DNA from: Aphelocoma coerulescens
Lineage: Eukaryota > Chordata > Aves > Passeriformes > Corvidae
Direction: 5' to 3'
DNA: 64,000 nt
Assembly: GCF_041296385.1 (NCBI RefSeq)
Contig: NW_027183620.1
Span: 62,001 to 126,000 of the forward strand
The notes beneath the pieces are model-generated. The model had not been told where the DNA came from. It worked only from the letters and a program-made list of their open reading frames with translations, and ran no database searches. The position numbers and the translations under genes were made by a program. Shown one piece after another: positions 35,689 to 48,782 of the stretch (position 1 is the first letter of the stretch; each line of letters starts with the position of its first letter).

Positions 35689-37806
35689 TGACGCTATGGA
35701 ACCTGGTGGAACCGAGGGGCCACAGTGACACTGTGGGGCCTTTTGGAAGCAACAGGACCCTGGTGGGAAGCCACGGGATGATTAATCCTGCACGAACCTG
35801 CTCCAGGTGGGCTCCTCTCTCCCGGCTTCCACAGGTGCTGCTAGGATCCCACTCCGGCACAGGCTTGGCACGGGCTGACGGCTTCCTTTGGCAATGGCTC
35901 TGCTCCAGGATGGCATGCTGCAGAGAATGCAGGTAGATTTTGTGCTCACTCCTGGCATGCAGCTGGACAATAAAGCCTGATCCAGCCCCCCCTCAGCATA
36001 TGTCCGGCTCTGGCATTGGGGCGGGGCAACTTTGGGAGCAGCCCCAGCCCTGCTCCTGCTCCCGGCTGGGCACCCAGCTGCTGGGACACAGGTGTGTCCT
36101 GATGCCACCGTCTACTCCTTTGAGAAGGGGAGGACAGAGTGCATCAGGGAGTTTGGTGTGGCTTACATGCGGCAAGGAGAAGGTGCAGCCCCAAACTGGC
36201 TTTCACTTCTAGAACCTTTTGCTATTGCGGGAGCAGCTGCTGGAGCTTTTCAACCGAGCTGCAAGAGTGAAAAGTGTGATGGCATGTCTATCTGAGAAGG
36301 AAGGTTCGGTGCCGCAGCCTGTTGTGCACAATTTATATGCTGATAAGAGAAGGGGGTGCTTTTGCAACGTTTTCCTTCCTGACACTTCTGTCTCTGTGAG
36401 CTTTAGCTGCTTGGACTCAGGGATACCGAAGGTGTGTGAAAGTGACTGGGATGCGAGAATCATGTTGCACAGGGAACAGGGAAGGTCAGCAAATGTTTCC
36501 TGTCCTGGCACATCTCTCAGTCTGAACTGCAGCTGCAGATGCTTCACTTCCGCCAAGGACTCTGCCACCTTGAGAGAAGGATGCGCTCTATGGAGTTGAG
36601 AAAGAAAGTGCGTCTCACTAGCTTCTTTCCTCTACTTCATAGACAGCAAAGGGGCTATGAAAGGCAGCACTGGCTTTTTGTTCTAGGACTTCTTCTTTAC
36701 AAGCAGCTGCTGGATGTTTGGAAGGGGGTTTGGGATATGCAAAAATGAGAGGCTAAGATGGTAAGAGGGTAAGATGGAAGTCATCTGGCAAAAGCAGAGC
36801 TCACAAAAGGGCCAGCTGAGAAAGCTCTTGCTGCCTACAACTTCAACTGCACCCCTCAAAGCAGCAGCACACACGCTGCTCTCGGCACTTTCCTTCTCAG
36901 CTCTACGCACCATCCTAAGCCTTGCCTCTCCCACACTCAGGATCCAAAGACAACGGCACCAGGGACTGCTCACACACTAAAGGCACCAGGAAAAAAGGCT
37001 CACCAGCTTGGCCTTTGCATTCCCGCTGACAGCTCCACAGCTTGAACCCAGAGAACTGCCTGCTGCCAACAGCCTTTCCAATCACTCTGAGCACCTCATG
37101 ACAAGGAGTGTGGGGAATGAATCTCCAGCAGCCTCCTGCCCCAGGCTGTCCCCCGGGAGCAGCCCTGCTCCAGGCCGTGACTGCCACCTGCACAGCCAAA
37201 GGACCCAGAGCCGGTGTTACACACCACGGCTGTGCCTGACACAGAGACACCAGTGGCCACACAAGTGGCCATGGCACTGTCCACACACAGTCCCTGCTGC
37301 TGCTCCCCCAGCCGCTGGCACCAACTCCCAGCCACCCACTCCTAAAGCCACGGGGCCCACTGGGACACTGCGGGGGCTCGTGGAAGCCAGCGGCCATTGT
37401 GACACAGCGGGGCTGCACAGAGCCCACGGTGCTTTGTGACCCGTGGCTCCCAGGAGAGCCTTTGTGATGCTGGGGAACTACAAGGAAGCCTGGCTCCTCT
37501 GTGACACCACCACAGAAGCTCAGGGGAGCCCTGGAGACCGTGCTGATGCTATTGAACCTGATGCAACCCTGCCTCCTCTGTGACACCACAGAAGCTCTTG
37601 GAACCCTGGAGACCGTGGTGATGCTATGGAACCTGATGCAACCCTGCCTCCTCTGTGACACCACAGAACCTCTGGGAGCCCTGGAGACCGTGCTGATGCT
37701 ATGGAACCTGATGCAACCCTGCCTCCACTGTGACACCACAGAAGCTCGGGGAGCTCTGCAGACCGTGGGGATGCTGGCGAAGCTGACGGAACCCTGGGCA
37801 CCACAG
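35689..37806 (+). repeat. Array unit 17 (2118 bp, 3 monomers; dimer member b)
   Basis: Only three intact monomers remain (37528-37752); the monomer ending gaagctcaggg and one ending gaacctctggg are missing. Diagnostic bases are A 35861, G 35877, C 36365 (offset 677), G 36434 (offset 746, changing aaggtatgt to aaggtgtgt), A 36992 (offset 1304) and A 37239 (offset 1551). Units 19, 21 and 29 share the last two. Confidence 0.97.
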
Positions 37807-40000
37807 TGACGCTATGGAACCTGGTGGAACCGAGGGGCCACAGTGACACTGTGGGGCCTTTTGGAAGCAACAGGACCCTGGTGGGAAGCCACGGGATGAT
37901 TAATCCTGCACGAACCTGCTCCAGGTGGGCTCCTCTCTCCCGGCTTCCACAGGTGCTGCTAGGATCCCACTCCGGCACAGGCTTGGCACGGGCTGACGGC
38001 TTCCTTTGGCAATGGCTCTGCTCCAGGATGGCATGCTGCAGAGAATGCAGGTAGATTTTGTGCTCACTCCTGGCATGCAGCTGGACAATAAAGCCTGATC
38101 CAGCCCCCCCTCAGCATATGTCCGGCTCTGTGGGGCGGGGCAACTTTGGGAGCAGCCCCAGCCCTGCTCCTGCTCCCGGCTGGGCACCCAGCTGCTGGGA
38201 CACAGGTGTGTCCTGATGCCACCGTCTACTCCTTTGAGAAGGGGAGGACAGAGTGCATCAGGGAGTTTGGTGTGGCTTACATGCGGCAAGGAGAAGGTGC
38301 AGCCCCAAACTGGCTTTCACTTCTAGAACCTTTTGCTATTGCGGGAGCAGCTGCTGGAGCTTTTCAACCGAGCTGCAAGAGTGAAAAGTGTGATGGCATG
38401 TCTATCTGAGAAGGAAGGTTCGGTGCCGCAGCCTGTTGTGCACAATTTATATGCTGATAAGAGAAGGGGGTGCTTTTGGAACGTTTTCCTTCCTGACACT
38501 TCTGTCTCTGTGAGCTTTAGCTGCTTGGACTCAGGGATACCGAAGGTATGTGAAAGTGACTGGGATGCGAGAATCATGTTGCACAGGGAACAGGGAAGGT
38601 CAGCAAATGTTTCCTGTCCTGGCACATCTCTCAGTCTGAACTGCAGCTGCAGATGCTTCACTTCCGCCAAGGACTCTGCCACCTTGAGAGAAGGATGCGC
38701 TCTATGGAGTTGAGAAAGAAAGTGCGTCTCACTAGCTTCTTTCCTCTACTTCATAGACAGCAAAGGGGCTATGAAAGGCAGCACTGGCTTTTTGTTCTAG
38801 GACTTCTTCTTTACAAGCAGCTGCTGGATGTTTGGAAGGGGGTTTGGGATATGCAAAAATGAGAGGCTAAGATGGTAAGAGGGTAAGATGGAAGTCATCT
38901 GGCAAAAGCAGAGCTCACAAAAGGGCCAGCTGAGAAAGCTCTTGCTGCCTACAACTTCAACTGCACCCCTCAAAGCAGCAGCACACACGCTGCTCTCGGC
39001 ACTTTCCTTCTCAGCTCTACGCACCATCCTAAGCCTTGCCTCTCCACCACACTCAGGATCCAAAGACAACGGCACCAGGGACTGCTCACACACTAAAGGC
39101 ACCAGGACAAAAGGCTCACCAGCTTGGCCTTTGCATTCCCGCTGACAGCTCCACAGCTTGAACCCAGAGAACTGCCTGCTGCCAACAGCCTTTCCAATCA
39201 CTCTGAGCACCTCATGACAAGGAGTGTGGGGAATGAATCTCCAGCAGCCTCCTGCCCCAGGCTGTCCCCCGGGAGCAGCCCTGCTCCAGGCCGTGACTGC
39301 CACCTGCACAGCCAAAGGACCCAGAGCCGGTGTTACACACCACGGCTGTGCCTGGCACAGAGACACCAGTGGCCACACAAGTGGCCATGGCACTGTCCAC
39401 ACACAGTCCCTGCTGCTGCTCCCCCAGCCGCTGGCACCAACTCCCAGCCACCCACTCCTAAAGCCACGGGGCCCACTGGGACACTGCGGGGGCTCGTGGA
39501 AGCCAGCGGCCATTGTGACACAGCGGGGCTGCACAGAGCCCACGGTGCTTTGTGACCCGTGGCTCCCAGGAGAGCCTTTGTGATGCTGGGGAACTACAAG
39601 GAAGCCTGGCTCCTCTGTGACACCACCACAGAAGCTCAGGGGAGCCCTGGAGACCGTGCTGATGCTATTGAACCTGATGCAACCCTGCCTCCTCTGTGAC
39701 ACCACAGAACCTCTGGGAGCCCTGGAGGACCGTGCTGATGCTATGGAACCTGATGCAACCCTGCCTCCCACTGTGACACCACAGAAGCTCCAGGGAGCCC
39801 TGGAGACTGTGGTGATGCTATGGAACCTGATGCAACCCTGCCTCCACTGTGACACCACAGAACCTCTGGGAGCCCAGGAGACCGTGCTGATGCTATGGAA
39901 CCTGATGCAACCCTGCCTCCACTGTGACACCACAGAAGCTCGGGGAGCTCTGCAGACCGTGGGGATGCTGGCGAAGCTGATGGAACCCTGGGCACCACAG
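37807..40000 (+). repeat. Array unit 18 (2194 bp, 4 monomers with indels)
   Basis: It has the variants of unit 16 (acagg, gctgacgg, gctgatgg, G at offset 677) plus five indels absent from all other units. These are a 4 bp deletion at 38130/38131, a 2 bp insertion near 39045, and extra bases near 39727, 39768 and 39791; together they give the +1 length. The minisatellite spans 39644-39946. An A at 39876 (agcccaggag) is private. The 2 bp insertion fuses two antisense frames into one artificial 378-codon frame. Confidence 0.95.
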
Positions 40001-40685
40001 TGACGCTATGGAACCTGGTGGAACCGAGGGGCCACAGTGACACTGTGGGGCCTTTGGAAGCAACAGGACCCTGGTGGGAAGCCACGGATGATTAATCCCT
40101 GCACGAACCTGCTCCAGGTGGGCTCCTCTCTCCCGGCTTCCAACAGGTGCTGCTAGGATCCCACTCCCGGCACAGGCTTGGCACGGGCTGACGGCTTCCT
40201 TTGGCAATGGCTCTGCTCTCCAGGATGGCATGCTGCAGAGAATGCAGGTAGATTTTGTGCTCACTCCTGGCATGCAGCTGGACAATAAAGCCTGATCCAG
40301 CCCCCCCCTCAGCATATGTCCGGCTCTGGCATTGGGGCGGGGGCAACTTTGGGGAGCAGCCCCAGCCCCTGCTCCTGCTCCCGGCTGGGCACCCAGCTGC
40401 TGGGACACAGGTGTGTCCTGATGCCACCGTCTACTCCTTTGAGAAGGGAGGACAGAGTGCATCAGGGAGTTTGGTGTGGCTTACATGCGGCAAGGAGAAG
40501 GTGCAGCCCCAAACTGGCTTTCACTTCTAGAACCTTTTGCTATTGCGGGGAGCAGCTGCTGGAGCTTTTCAACCGAGCTGCAAGAGTGAAAAGTGTGATG
40601 GCATGTCTATCTGAGAAGGAAGGTTCGGTGCCGCAGCCTGTTGTGCACAATTTTATATAGCTGATAAGAGAAGGGGGTGCTTTTT
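38131..40685. other. Indel-dense anomalous stretch, probable assembly error
   Basis: About 19 indels not explained by 75 bp steps lie here and none were found elsewhere in the window. Two are isolated (4 bp lost at 38130/38131, 2 bp gained near 39045). The rest are 1-2 bp events between 39727 and 40685, mostly in homopolymers: runs of C near 40168 and 40301-40308, G near 40340, 40353 and 40548, and T near 40651 and 40681. The onset and end are sharp and do not match unit boundaries. The pattern is typical of unpolished long-read consensus, not of natural drift. Confidence 0.8.
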
Positions 40686-42128
40686 GCAACGTTTTCCTTC
40701 CTGACACTTCTGTCTCTGTGAGCTTTAGCTGCTTGGACTCAGGGATACCGAAGGTGTGTGAAAGTGACTGGGATGCGAGAATCATGTTGCACAGGGAACA
40801 GGGAAGGTCAGCAAATGTTTCCTGTCCTGGCACATCTCTCAGTCTGAACTGCAGCTGCAGATGCTTCACTTCCGCCAAGGACTCTGCCACCTTGAGAGAA
40901 GGATGCGCTCTATGGAGTTGAGAAAGAAAGTGCGTCTCACTAGCTTCTTTCCTCTACTTCATAGACAGCAAAGGGGCTATGAAAGGCAGCACTGGCTTTT
41001 TGTTCTAGGACTTCTTCTTTACAAGCAGCTGCTGGATGTTTGGAAGGGGGTTTGGGATATGCAAAAATGAGAGGCTAAGATGGTAAGAGGGTAAGATGGA
41101 AGTCATCTGGCAAAAGCAGAGCTCACAAAAGGGCCAGCTGAGAAAGCTCTTGCTGCCTACAACTTCAACTGCACCCCTCAAAGCAGCAGCACACACGCTG
41201 CTCTCGGCACTTTCCTTCTCAGCTCTACGCACCATCCTAAGCCTTGCCTCTCCCACACTCAGGATCCAAAGACAACGGCACCAGGGACTGCTCACACACT
41301 AAAGGCACCAGGAAAAAAGGCTCACCAGCTTGGCCTTTGCATTCCCGCTGACAGCTCCACAGCTTGAACCCAGAGAACTGCCTGCTGCCAACAGCCTTTC
41401 CAATCACTCTGAGCACCTCATGACAAGGAGTGTGGGGAATGAATCTCCAGCAGCCTCCTGCCCCAGGCTGTCCCCCGGGAGCAGCCCTGCTCCAGGCCGT
41501 GACTGCCACCTGCACAGCCAAAGGACCCAGAGCCGGTGTTACACACCACGGCTGTGCCTGACACAGAGACACCAGTGGCCACACAAGTGGCCATGGCACT
41601 GTCCACACACAGTCCCTGCTGCTGCTCCCCCAGCCGCTGGCACCAACTCCCAGCCACCCACTCCTAAAGCCACGGGGCCCACTGGGACACTGCGGGGGCT
41701 CGTGGAAGCCAGCGGCCATTGTGACACAGCGGGGCTGCACAGAGCCCACGGTGCTTTGTGACCCGTGGCTCCCAGGAGAGCCTTTGTGATGCTGGGGAAC
41801 TACAAGGAAGCCTGGCTCCTCTGTGACACCACCACAGAAGCTCAGGGGAGCCCTGGAGACCGTGCTGATGCTATTGAACCTGATGCAACCCTGCCTCCTC
41901 TGTGACACCACAGAAGCTCTTGGAACCCTGGAGACCGTGGTGATGCTATGGAACCTGATGCAACCCTGCCTCCTCTGTGACACCACAGAACCTCTGGGAG
42001 CCCTGGAGACCGTGCTGATGCTATGGAACCTGATGCAACCCTGCCTCCACTGTGACACCACAGAAGCTCGGGGAGCTCTGCAGACCGTGGGGATGCTGGC
42101 GAAGCTGACGGAACCCTGGGCACCACAG
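40001..42128 (+). repeat. Array unit 19 (2128 bp, 3 monomers with indels)
   Basis: It has the variants of unit 17, including aaggtgtgt, ggaaaaaagg and cctgacac. About 14 indels of 1-2 bp between about 40050 and 40685 sum to +10 bp over the 2118 bp type. After 40685 the sequence is clean to the end of the unit. Intact monomers lie at 41850-42074. Confidence 0.95.
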
Positions 42129-44396
42129 TGACGCTATGGAACCTGGTGGAACCGAGGGGCCACAGTGACACTGTGGGGCCTTTTGGAAGCAACAGGACCC
42201 TGGTGGGAAGCCACGGGATGATTAATCCTGCACGAACCTGCTCCAGGTGGGCTCCTCTCTCCCGGCTTCCACAGGTGCTGCTAGGATCCCACTCCGGCAC
42301 TGGCTTGGCACGGGCTGACGGCTTCCTTTGGCAATGGCTCTGCTCCAGGATGGCATGCTGCAGAGAATGCAGGTAGATTTTGTGCTCACTCCTGGCATGC
42401 AGCTGGACAATAAAGCCTGATCCAGCCCCCCCTCAGCATATGTCCGGCTCTGGCATTGGGGCGGGGCAACTTTGGGAGCAGCCCCAGCCCTGCTCCTGCT
42501 CCCGGCTGGGCACCCAGCTGCTGGGACACAGGTGTGTCCTGATGCCACCGTCTACTCCTTTGAGAAGGGGAGGACAGAGTGCATCAGGGAGTTTGGTGTG
42601 GCTTACATGCGGCAAGGAGAAGGTGCAGCCCCAAACTGGCTTTCACTTCTAGAACCTTTTGCTATTGCGGGAGCAGCTGCTGGAGCTTTTCAACCGAGCT
42701 GCAAGAGTGAAAAGTGTGATGGCATGTCTATCTGAGAAGGAAGGTTCGGTGCCGCAGCCTGTTGTGCACAATTTATATGCTGATAAGAGAAGGGGGTGCT
42801 TTTGGAACGTTTTCCTTCCTGACACTTCTGTCTCTGTGAGCTTTAGCTGCTTGGACTCAGGGATACCGAAGGTATGTGAAAGTGACTGGGATGCGAGAAT
42901 CATGTTGCACAGGGAACAGGGAAGGTCAGCAAATGTTTCCTGTCCTGGCACATCTCTCAGTCTGAACTGCAGCTGCAGATGCTTCACTTCCGCCAAGGAC
43001 TCTGCCACCTTGAGAGAAGGATGCGCTCTATGGAGTTGAGAAAGAAAGTGCGTCTCACTAGCTTCTTTCCTCTACTTCATAGACAGCAAAGGGGCTATGA
43101 AAGGCAGCACTGGCTTTTTGTTCTAGGACTTCTTCTTTACAAGCAGCTGCTGGATGTTTGGAAGGGGGTTTGGGATATGCAAAAATGAGAGGCTAAGATG
43201 GTAAGAGGGTAAGATGGAAGTCATCTGGCAAAAGCAGAGCTCACAAAAGGGCCAGCTGAGAAAGCTCTTGCTGCCTACAACTTCAACTGCACCCCTCAAA
43301 GCAGCAGCACACACGCTGCTCTCGGCACTTTCCTTCTCAGCTCTACGCACCATCCTAAGCCTTGCCTCTCCCACACTCAGGATCCAAAGACAACGGCACC
43401 AGGGACTGCTCACACACTAAAGGCACCAGGACAAAAGGCTCACCAGCTTGGCCTTTGCATTCCCGCTGACAGCTCCACAGCTTGAACCCAGAGAACTGCC
43501 TGCTGCCAACAGCCTTTCCAATCACTCTGAGCACCTCATGACAAGGAGTGTGGGGAATGAATCTCCAGCAGCCTCCTGCCCCAGGCTGTCCCCCGGGAGC
43601 AGCCCTGCTCCAGGCCGTGACTGCCACCTGCACAGCCAAAGGACCCAGAGCCGGTGTTACACACCACGGCTGTGCCTGGCACAGAGACACCAGTGGCCAC
43701 ACAAGTGGCCATGGCACTGTCCACACACAGTCCCTGCTGCTGCTCCCCCAGCCGCTGGCACCAACTCCCAGCCACCCACTCCTAAAGCCACGGGGCCCAC
43801 TGGGACACTGCGGGGGCTCGTGGAAGCCAGCGGCCATTGTGACACAGCGGGGCTGCACAGAGCCCACGGTGCTTTGTGACCCGTGGCTCCCAGGAGAGCC
43901 TTTGTGATGCTGGGGAACTACAAGGAAGCCTGGCTCCTCTGTGACACCACCACAGAAGCTCAGGGGAGCCCTGGAGACCGTGCTGATGCTATTGAACCTG
44001 ATGCAACCCTGCCTCCTCTGTGACACCACAGAAGCTCTTGGAGCCCTGGAGACCGTGGTGATGCTATGGAACCTGATGCAACCCTGCCTCCTCTGTGACA
44101 CCACAGAACCTCTGGGAGCCCTGGAGACCGTGCTGATGCTATGGAACCTGATGCAACCCTGCCTCCACTGTGACACCACAGAAGCTCAGGGAGCCCTGGA
44201 GACTGTGGTGATGCTATGGAACCTGATGCAACCCTGCCTCCACTGTGACACCACAGAACCTCTGGGAGCCCTGGAGACCGTGCTGATGCTATGGAACCTG
44301 ATGCAACCCTGCCTCCACTGTGACACCACAGAAGCTCGGGGAGCTCTGCAGACCGTGGGGATGCTGGCGAAGCTGACGGAACCCTGGGCACCACAG
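42129..44396 (+). repeat. Array unit 20 (2268 bp, 5 monomers; mosaic)
   Basis: Intact monomers lie at 43968-44342. It is mosaic at two sites 16 bp apart: the common T at offset 173 (42301) but the units 16-19 base G at offset 189 (42317). It sits between two 3-copy units. Confidence 0.97.
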
Positions 44397-46514
44397 TGAC
44401 GCTATGGAACCTGGTGGAACCGAGGGGCCACAGTGACACTGTGGGGCCTTTTGGAAGCAACAGGACCCTGGTGGGAAGCCACGGGATGATTAATCCTGCA
44501 CGAACCTGCTCCAGGTGGGCTCCTCTCTCCCGGCTTCCACAGGTGCTGCTAGGATCCCACTCCGGCACTGGCTTGGCACGGGCTCACGGCTTCCTTTGGC
44601 AATGGCTCTGCTCCAGGATGGCATGCTGCAGAGAATGCAGGTAGATTTTGTGCTCACTCCTGGCATGCAGCTGGACAATAAAGCCTGATCCAGCCCCCCC
44701 TCAGCATATGTCCGGCTCTGGCATTGGGGCGGGGCAACTTTGGGAGCAGCCCCAGCCCTGCTCCTGCTCCCGGCTGGGCACCCAGCTGCTGGGACACAGG
44801 TGTGTCCTGATGCCACCGTCTACTCCTTTGAGAAGGGGAGGACAGAGTGCATCAGGGAGTTTGGTGTGGCTTACATGCGGCAAGGAGAAGGTGCAGCCCC
44901 AAACTGGCTTTCACTTCTAGAACCTTTTGCTATTGCGGGAGCAGCTGCTGGAGCTTTTCAACCGAGCTGCAAGAGTGAAAAGTGTGATGGCATGTCTATC
45001 TGAGAAGGAAGGTTCGGTGCCGCAGCCTGTTGTGCACAATTTATATGCTGATAAGAGAAGGGGGTGCTTTTGCAACGTTTTCCTTCCTGACACTTCTGTC
45101 TCTGTGAGCTTTAGCTGCTTGGACTCAGGGATACCGAAGGTATGTGAAAGTGACTGGGATGCGAGAATCATGTTGCACAGGGAACAGGGAAGGTCAGCAA
45201 ATGTTTCCTGTCCTGGCACATCTCTCAGTCTGAACTGCAGCTGCAGATGCTTCACTTCCGCCAAGGACTCTGCCACCTTGAGAGAAGGATGCGCTCTATG
45301 GAGTTGAGAAAGAAAGTGCGTCTCACTAGCTTCTTTCCTCTACTTCATAGACAGCAAAGGGGCTATGAAAGGCAGCACTGGCTTTTTGTTCTAGGACTTC
45401 TTCTTTACAAGCAGCTGCTGGATGTTTGGAAGGGGGTTTGGGATATGCAAAAATGAGAGGCTAAGATGGTAAGAGGGTAAGATGGAAGTCATCTGGCAAA
45501 AGCAGAGCTCACAAAAGGGCCAGCTGAGAAAGCTCTTGCTGCCTACAACTTCAACTGCACCCCTCAAAGCAGCAGCACACACGCTGCTCTCGGCACTTTC
45601 CTTCTCAGCTCTACGCACCATCCTAAGCCTTGCCTCTCCCACACTCAGGATCCAAAGACAACGGCACCAGGGACTGCTCACACACTAAAGGCACCAGGAA
45701 AAAAGGCTCACCAGCTTGGCCTTTGCATTCCCGCTGACAGCTCCACAGCTTGAACCCAGAGAACTGCCTGCTGCCAACAGCCTTTCCAATCACTCTGAGC
45801 ACCTCATGACAAGGAGTGTGGGGAATGAATCTCCAGCAGCCTCCTGCCCCAGGCTGTCCCCCGGGAGCAGCCCTGCTCCAGGCCGTGACTGCCACCTGCA
45901 CAGCCAAAGGACCCAGAGCCGGTGTTACACACCACGGCTGTGCCTGACACAGAGACACCAGTGGCCACACAAGTGGCCATGGCACTGTCCACACACAGTC
46001 CCTGCTGCTGCTCCCCCAGCCGCTGGCACCAACTCCCAGCCACCCACTCCTAAAGCCACGGGGCCCACTGGGACACTGCGGGGGCTCGTGGAAGCCAGCG
46101 GCCATTGTGACACAGCGGGGCTGCACAGAGCCCACGGTGCTTTGTGACCCGTGGCTCCCAGGAGAGCCTTTGTGATGCTGGGGAACTACAAGGAAGCCTG
46201 GCTCCTCTGTGACACCACCACAGAAGCTCAGGGGAGCCCTGGAGACCGTGCTGATGCTATTGAACCTGATGCAACCCTGCCTCCTCTGTGACACCACAGA
46301 AGCTCTTGGAACCCTGGAGACCGTGGTGATGCTATGGAACCTGATGCAACCCTGCCTCCTCTGTGACACCACAGAACCTCTGGGAGCCCTGGAGACCGTG
46401 CTGATGCTATGGAACCTGATGCAACCCTGCCTCCACTGTGACACCACAGAAGCTCGGGGAGCTCTGCAGACCGTGGGGATGCTGGCGAAGCTGACGGAAC
46501 CCTGGGCACCACAG
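44397..46514 (+). repeat. Array unit 21 (2118 bp, 3 monomers)
   Basis: Intact monomers lie at 46236-46460. C 45073 (offset 677), A 45700 (offset 1304) and A 45947 (offset 1551) mark the 3-copy lineage. It has the common bases at offsets 173, 189 and 746, unlike units 17 and 19. Confidence 0.97.
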
Positions 46515-48782
46515 TGACGCTATGGAACCTGGTGGAACCGAGGGGCCACAGTGACACTGTGGGGCCTTTTGGAAGCAACAGGACCCTGGTGGGAAGCCAC
46601 GGGATGATTAATCCTGCACGAACCTGCTCCAGGTGGGCTCCTCTCTCCCGGCTTCCACAGGTGCTGCTAGGATCCCACTCCGGCACTGGCTTGGCACGGG
46701 CTCACGGCTTCCTTTGGCAATGGCTCTGCTCCAGGATGGCATGCTGCAGAGAATGCAGGTAGATTTTGTGCTCACTCCTGGCATGCAGCTGGACAATAAA
46801 GCCTGATCCAGCCCCCCCTCAGCATATGTCCGGCTCTGGCATTGGGGCGGGGCAACTTTGGGAGCAGCCCCAGCCCTGCTCCTGCTCCCGGCTGGGCACC
46901 CAGCTGCTGGGACACAGGTGTGTCCTGATGCCACCGTCTACTCCTTTGAGAAGGGGAGGACAGAGTGCATCAGGGAGTTTGGTGTGGCTTACATGCGGCA
47001 AGGAGAAGGTGCAGCCCCAAACTGGCTTTCACTTCTAGAACCTTTTGCTATTGCGGGAGCAGCTGCTGGAGCTTTTCAACCGAGCTGCAAGAGTGAAAAG
47101 TGTGATGGCATGTCTATCTGAGAAGGAAGGTTCGGTGCCGCAGCCTGTTGTGCACAATTTATATGCTGATAAGAGAAGGGGGTGCTTTTGGAACGTTTTC
47201 CTTCCTGACACTTCTGTCTCTGTGAGCTTTAGCTGCTTGGACTCAGGGATACCGAAGGTATGTGAAAGTGACTGGGATGCGAGAATCATGTTGCACAGGG
47301 AACAGGGAAGGTCAGCAAATGTTTCCTGTCCTGGCACATCTCTCAGTCTGAACTGCAGCTGCAGATGCTTCACTTCCGCCAAGGACTCTGCCACCTTGAG
47401 AGAAGGATGCGCTCTATGGAGTTGAGAAAGAAAGTGCGTCTCACTAGCTTCTTTCCTCTACTTCATAGACAGCAAAGGGGCTATGAAAGGCAGCACTGGC
47501 TTTTTGTTCTAGGACTTCTTCTTTACAAGCAGCTGCTGGATGTTTGGAAGGGGGTTTGGGATATGCAAAAATGAGAGGCTAAGATGGTAAGAGGGTAAGA
47601 TGGAAGTCATCTGGCAAAAGCAGAGCTCACAAAAGGGCCAGCTGAGAAAGCTCTTGCTGCCTACAACTTCAACTGCACCCCTCAAAGCAGCAGCACACAC
47701 GCTGCTCTCGGCACTTTCCTTCTCAGCTCTACGCACCATCCTAAGCCTTGCCTCTCCCACACTCAGGATCCAAAGACAACGGCACCAGGGACTGCTCACA
47801 CACTAAAGGCACCAGGACAAAAGGCTCACCAGCTTGGCCTTTGCATTCCCGCTGACAGCTCCACAGCTTGAACCCAGAGAACTGCCTGCTGCCAACAGCC
47901 TTTCCAATCACTCTGAGCACCTCATGACAAGGAGTGTGGGGAATGAATCTCCAGCAGCCTCCTGCCCCAGGCTGTCCCCCGGGAGCAGCCCTGCTCCAGG
48001 CCGTGACTGCCACCTGCACAGCCAAAGGACCCAGAGCCGGTGTTACACACCACGGCTGTGCCTGGCACAGAGACACCAGTGGCCACACAAGTGGCCATGG
48101 CACTGTCCACACACAGTCCCTGCTGCTGCTCCCCCAGCCGCTGGCACCAACTCCCAGCCACCCACTCCTAAAGCCACGGGGCCCACTGGGACACTGCGGG
48201 GGCTCGTGGAAGCCAGCGGCCATTGTGACACAGCGGGGCTGCACAGAGCCCACGGTGCTTTGTGACCCGTGGCTCCCAGGAGAGCCTTTGTGATGCTGGG
48301 GAACTACAAGGAAGCCTGGCTCCTCTGTGACACCACCACAGAAGCTCAGGGGAGCCCTGGAGACCGTGCTGATGCTATTGAACCTGATGCAACCCTGCCT
48401 CCTCTGTGACACCACAGAAGCTCTTGGAGCCCTGGAGACCGTGCTGATGCTATGGAACCTGATGCAACCCTGCCTCCTCTGTGACACCACAGAACCTCTG
48501 GGAGCCCTGGAGACCGTGCTGATGCTATGGAACCTGATGCAACCCTGCCTCCACTGTGACACCACAGAAGCTCAGGGAGCCCTGGAGACTGTGGTGATGC
48601 TATGGAACCTGATGCAACCCTGCCTCCACTGTGACACCACAGAACCTCTGGGAGCCCTGGAGACCGTGCTGATGCTATGGAACCTGATGCAACCCTGCCT
48701 CCACTGTGACACCACAGAAGCTCGGGGAGCTCTGCAGACCGTGGGGATGCTGGCGAAGCTGACGGAACCCTGGGCACCACAG
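46515..48782 (+). repeat. Array unit 22 (2268 bp, 5 monomers)
   Basis: Intact monomers lie at 48354-48728. G is present at offset 677. It matches the units 4, 5 and 11 pattern. Confidence 0.97.

Larger units (their letters stand above)
33496..42128 (+). repeat. Duplicated dimer (units 16-17 and 18-19)
   Basis: Units 16 and 18 share 4 monomers, G at offset 677, acagg/gctgacgg and gctgatgg. Units 17 and 19 share 3 monomers, C at offset 677, aaggtgtgt, ggaaaaaagg and cctgacac. The two dimers of about 4.31 kb (33496-37806 and 37807-42128) are therefore copies of each other, differing mainly by the anomalous indels in the second. Either a recent tandem duplication or a false assembly duplication would explain this. 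Confidence 0.85.

Noticed and set aside
38797..39933. 378-codon antisense frame, the longest in the window
   Set aside because: It exists only because a 2 bp insertion near 39045 and other indels of the anomalous stretch join two frames that are separate in every other unit. Probably a sequence error.
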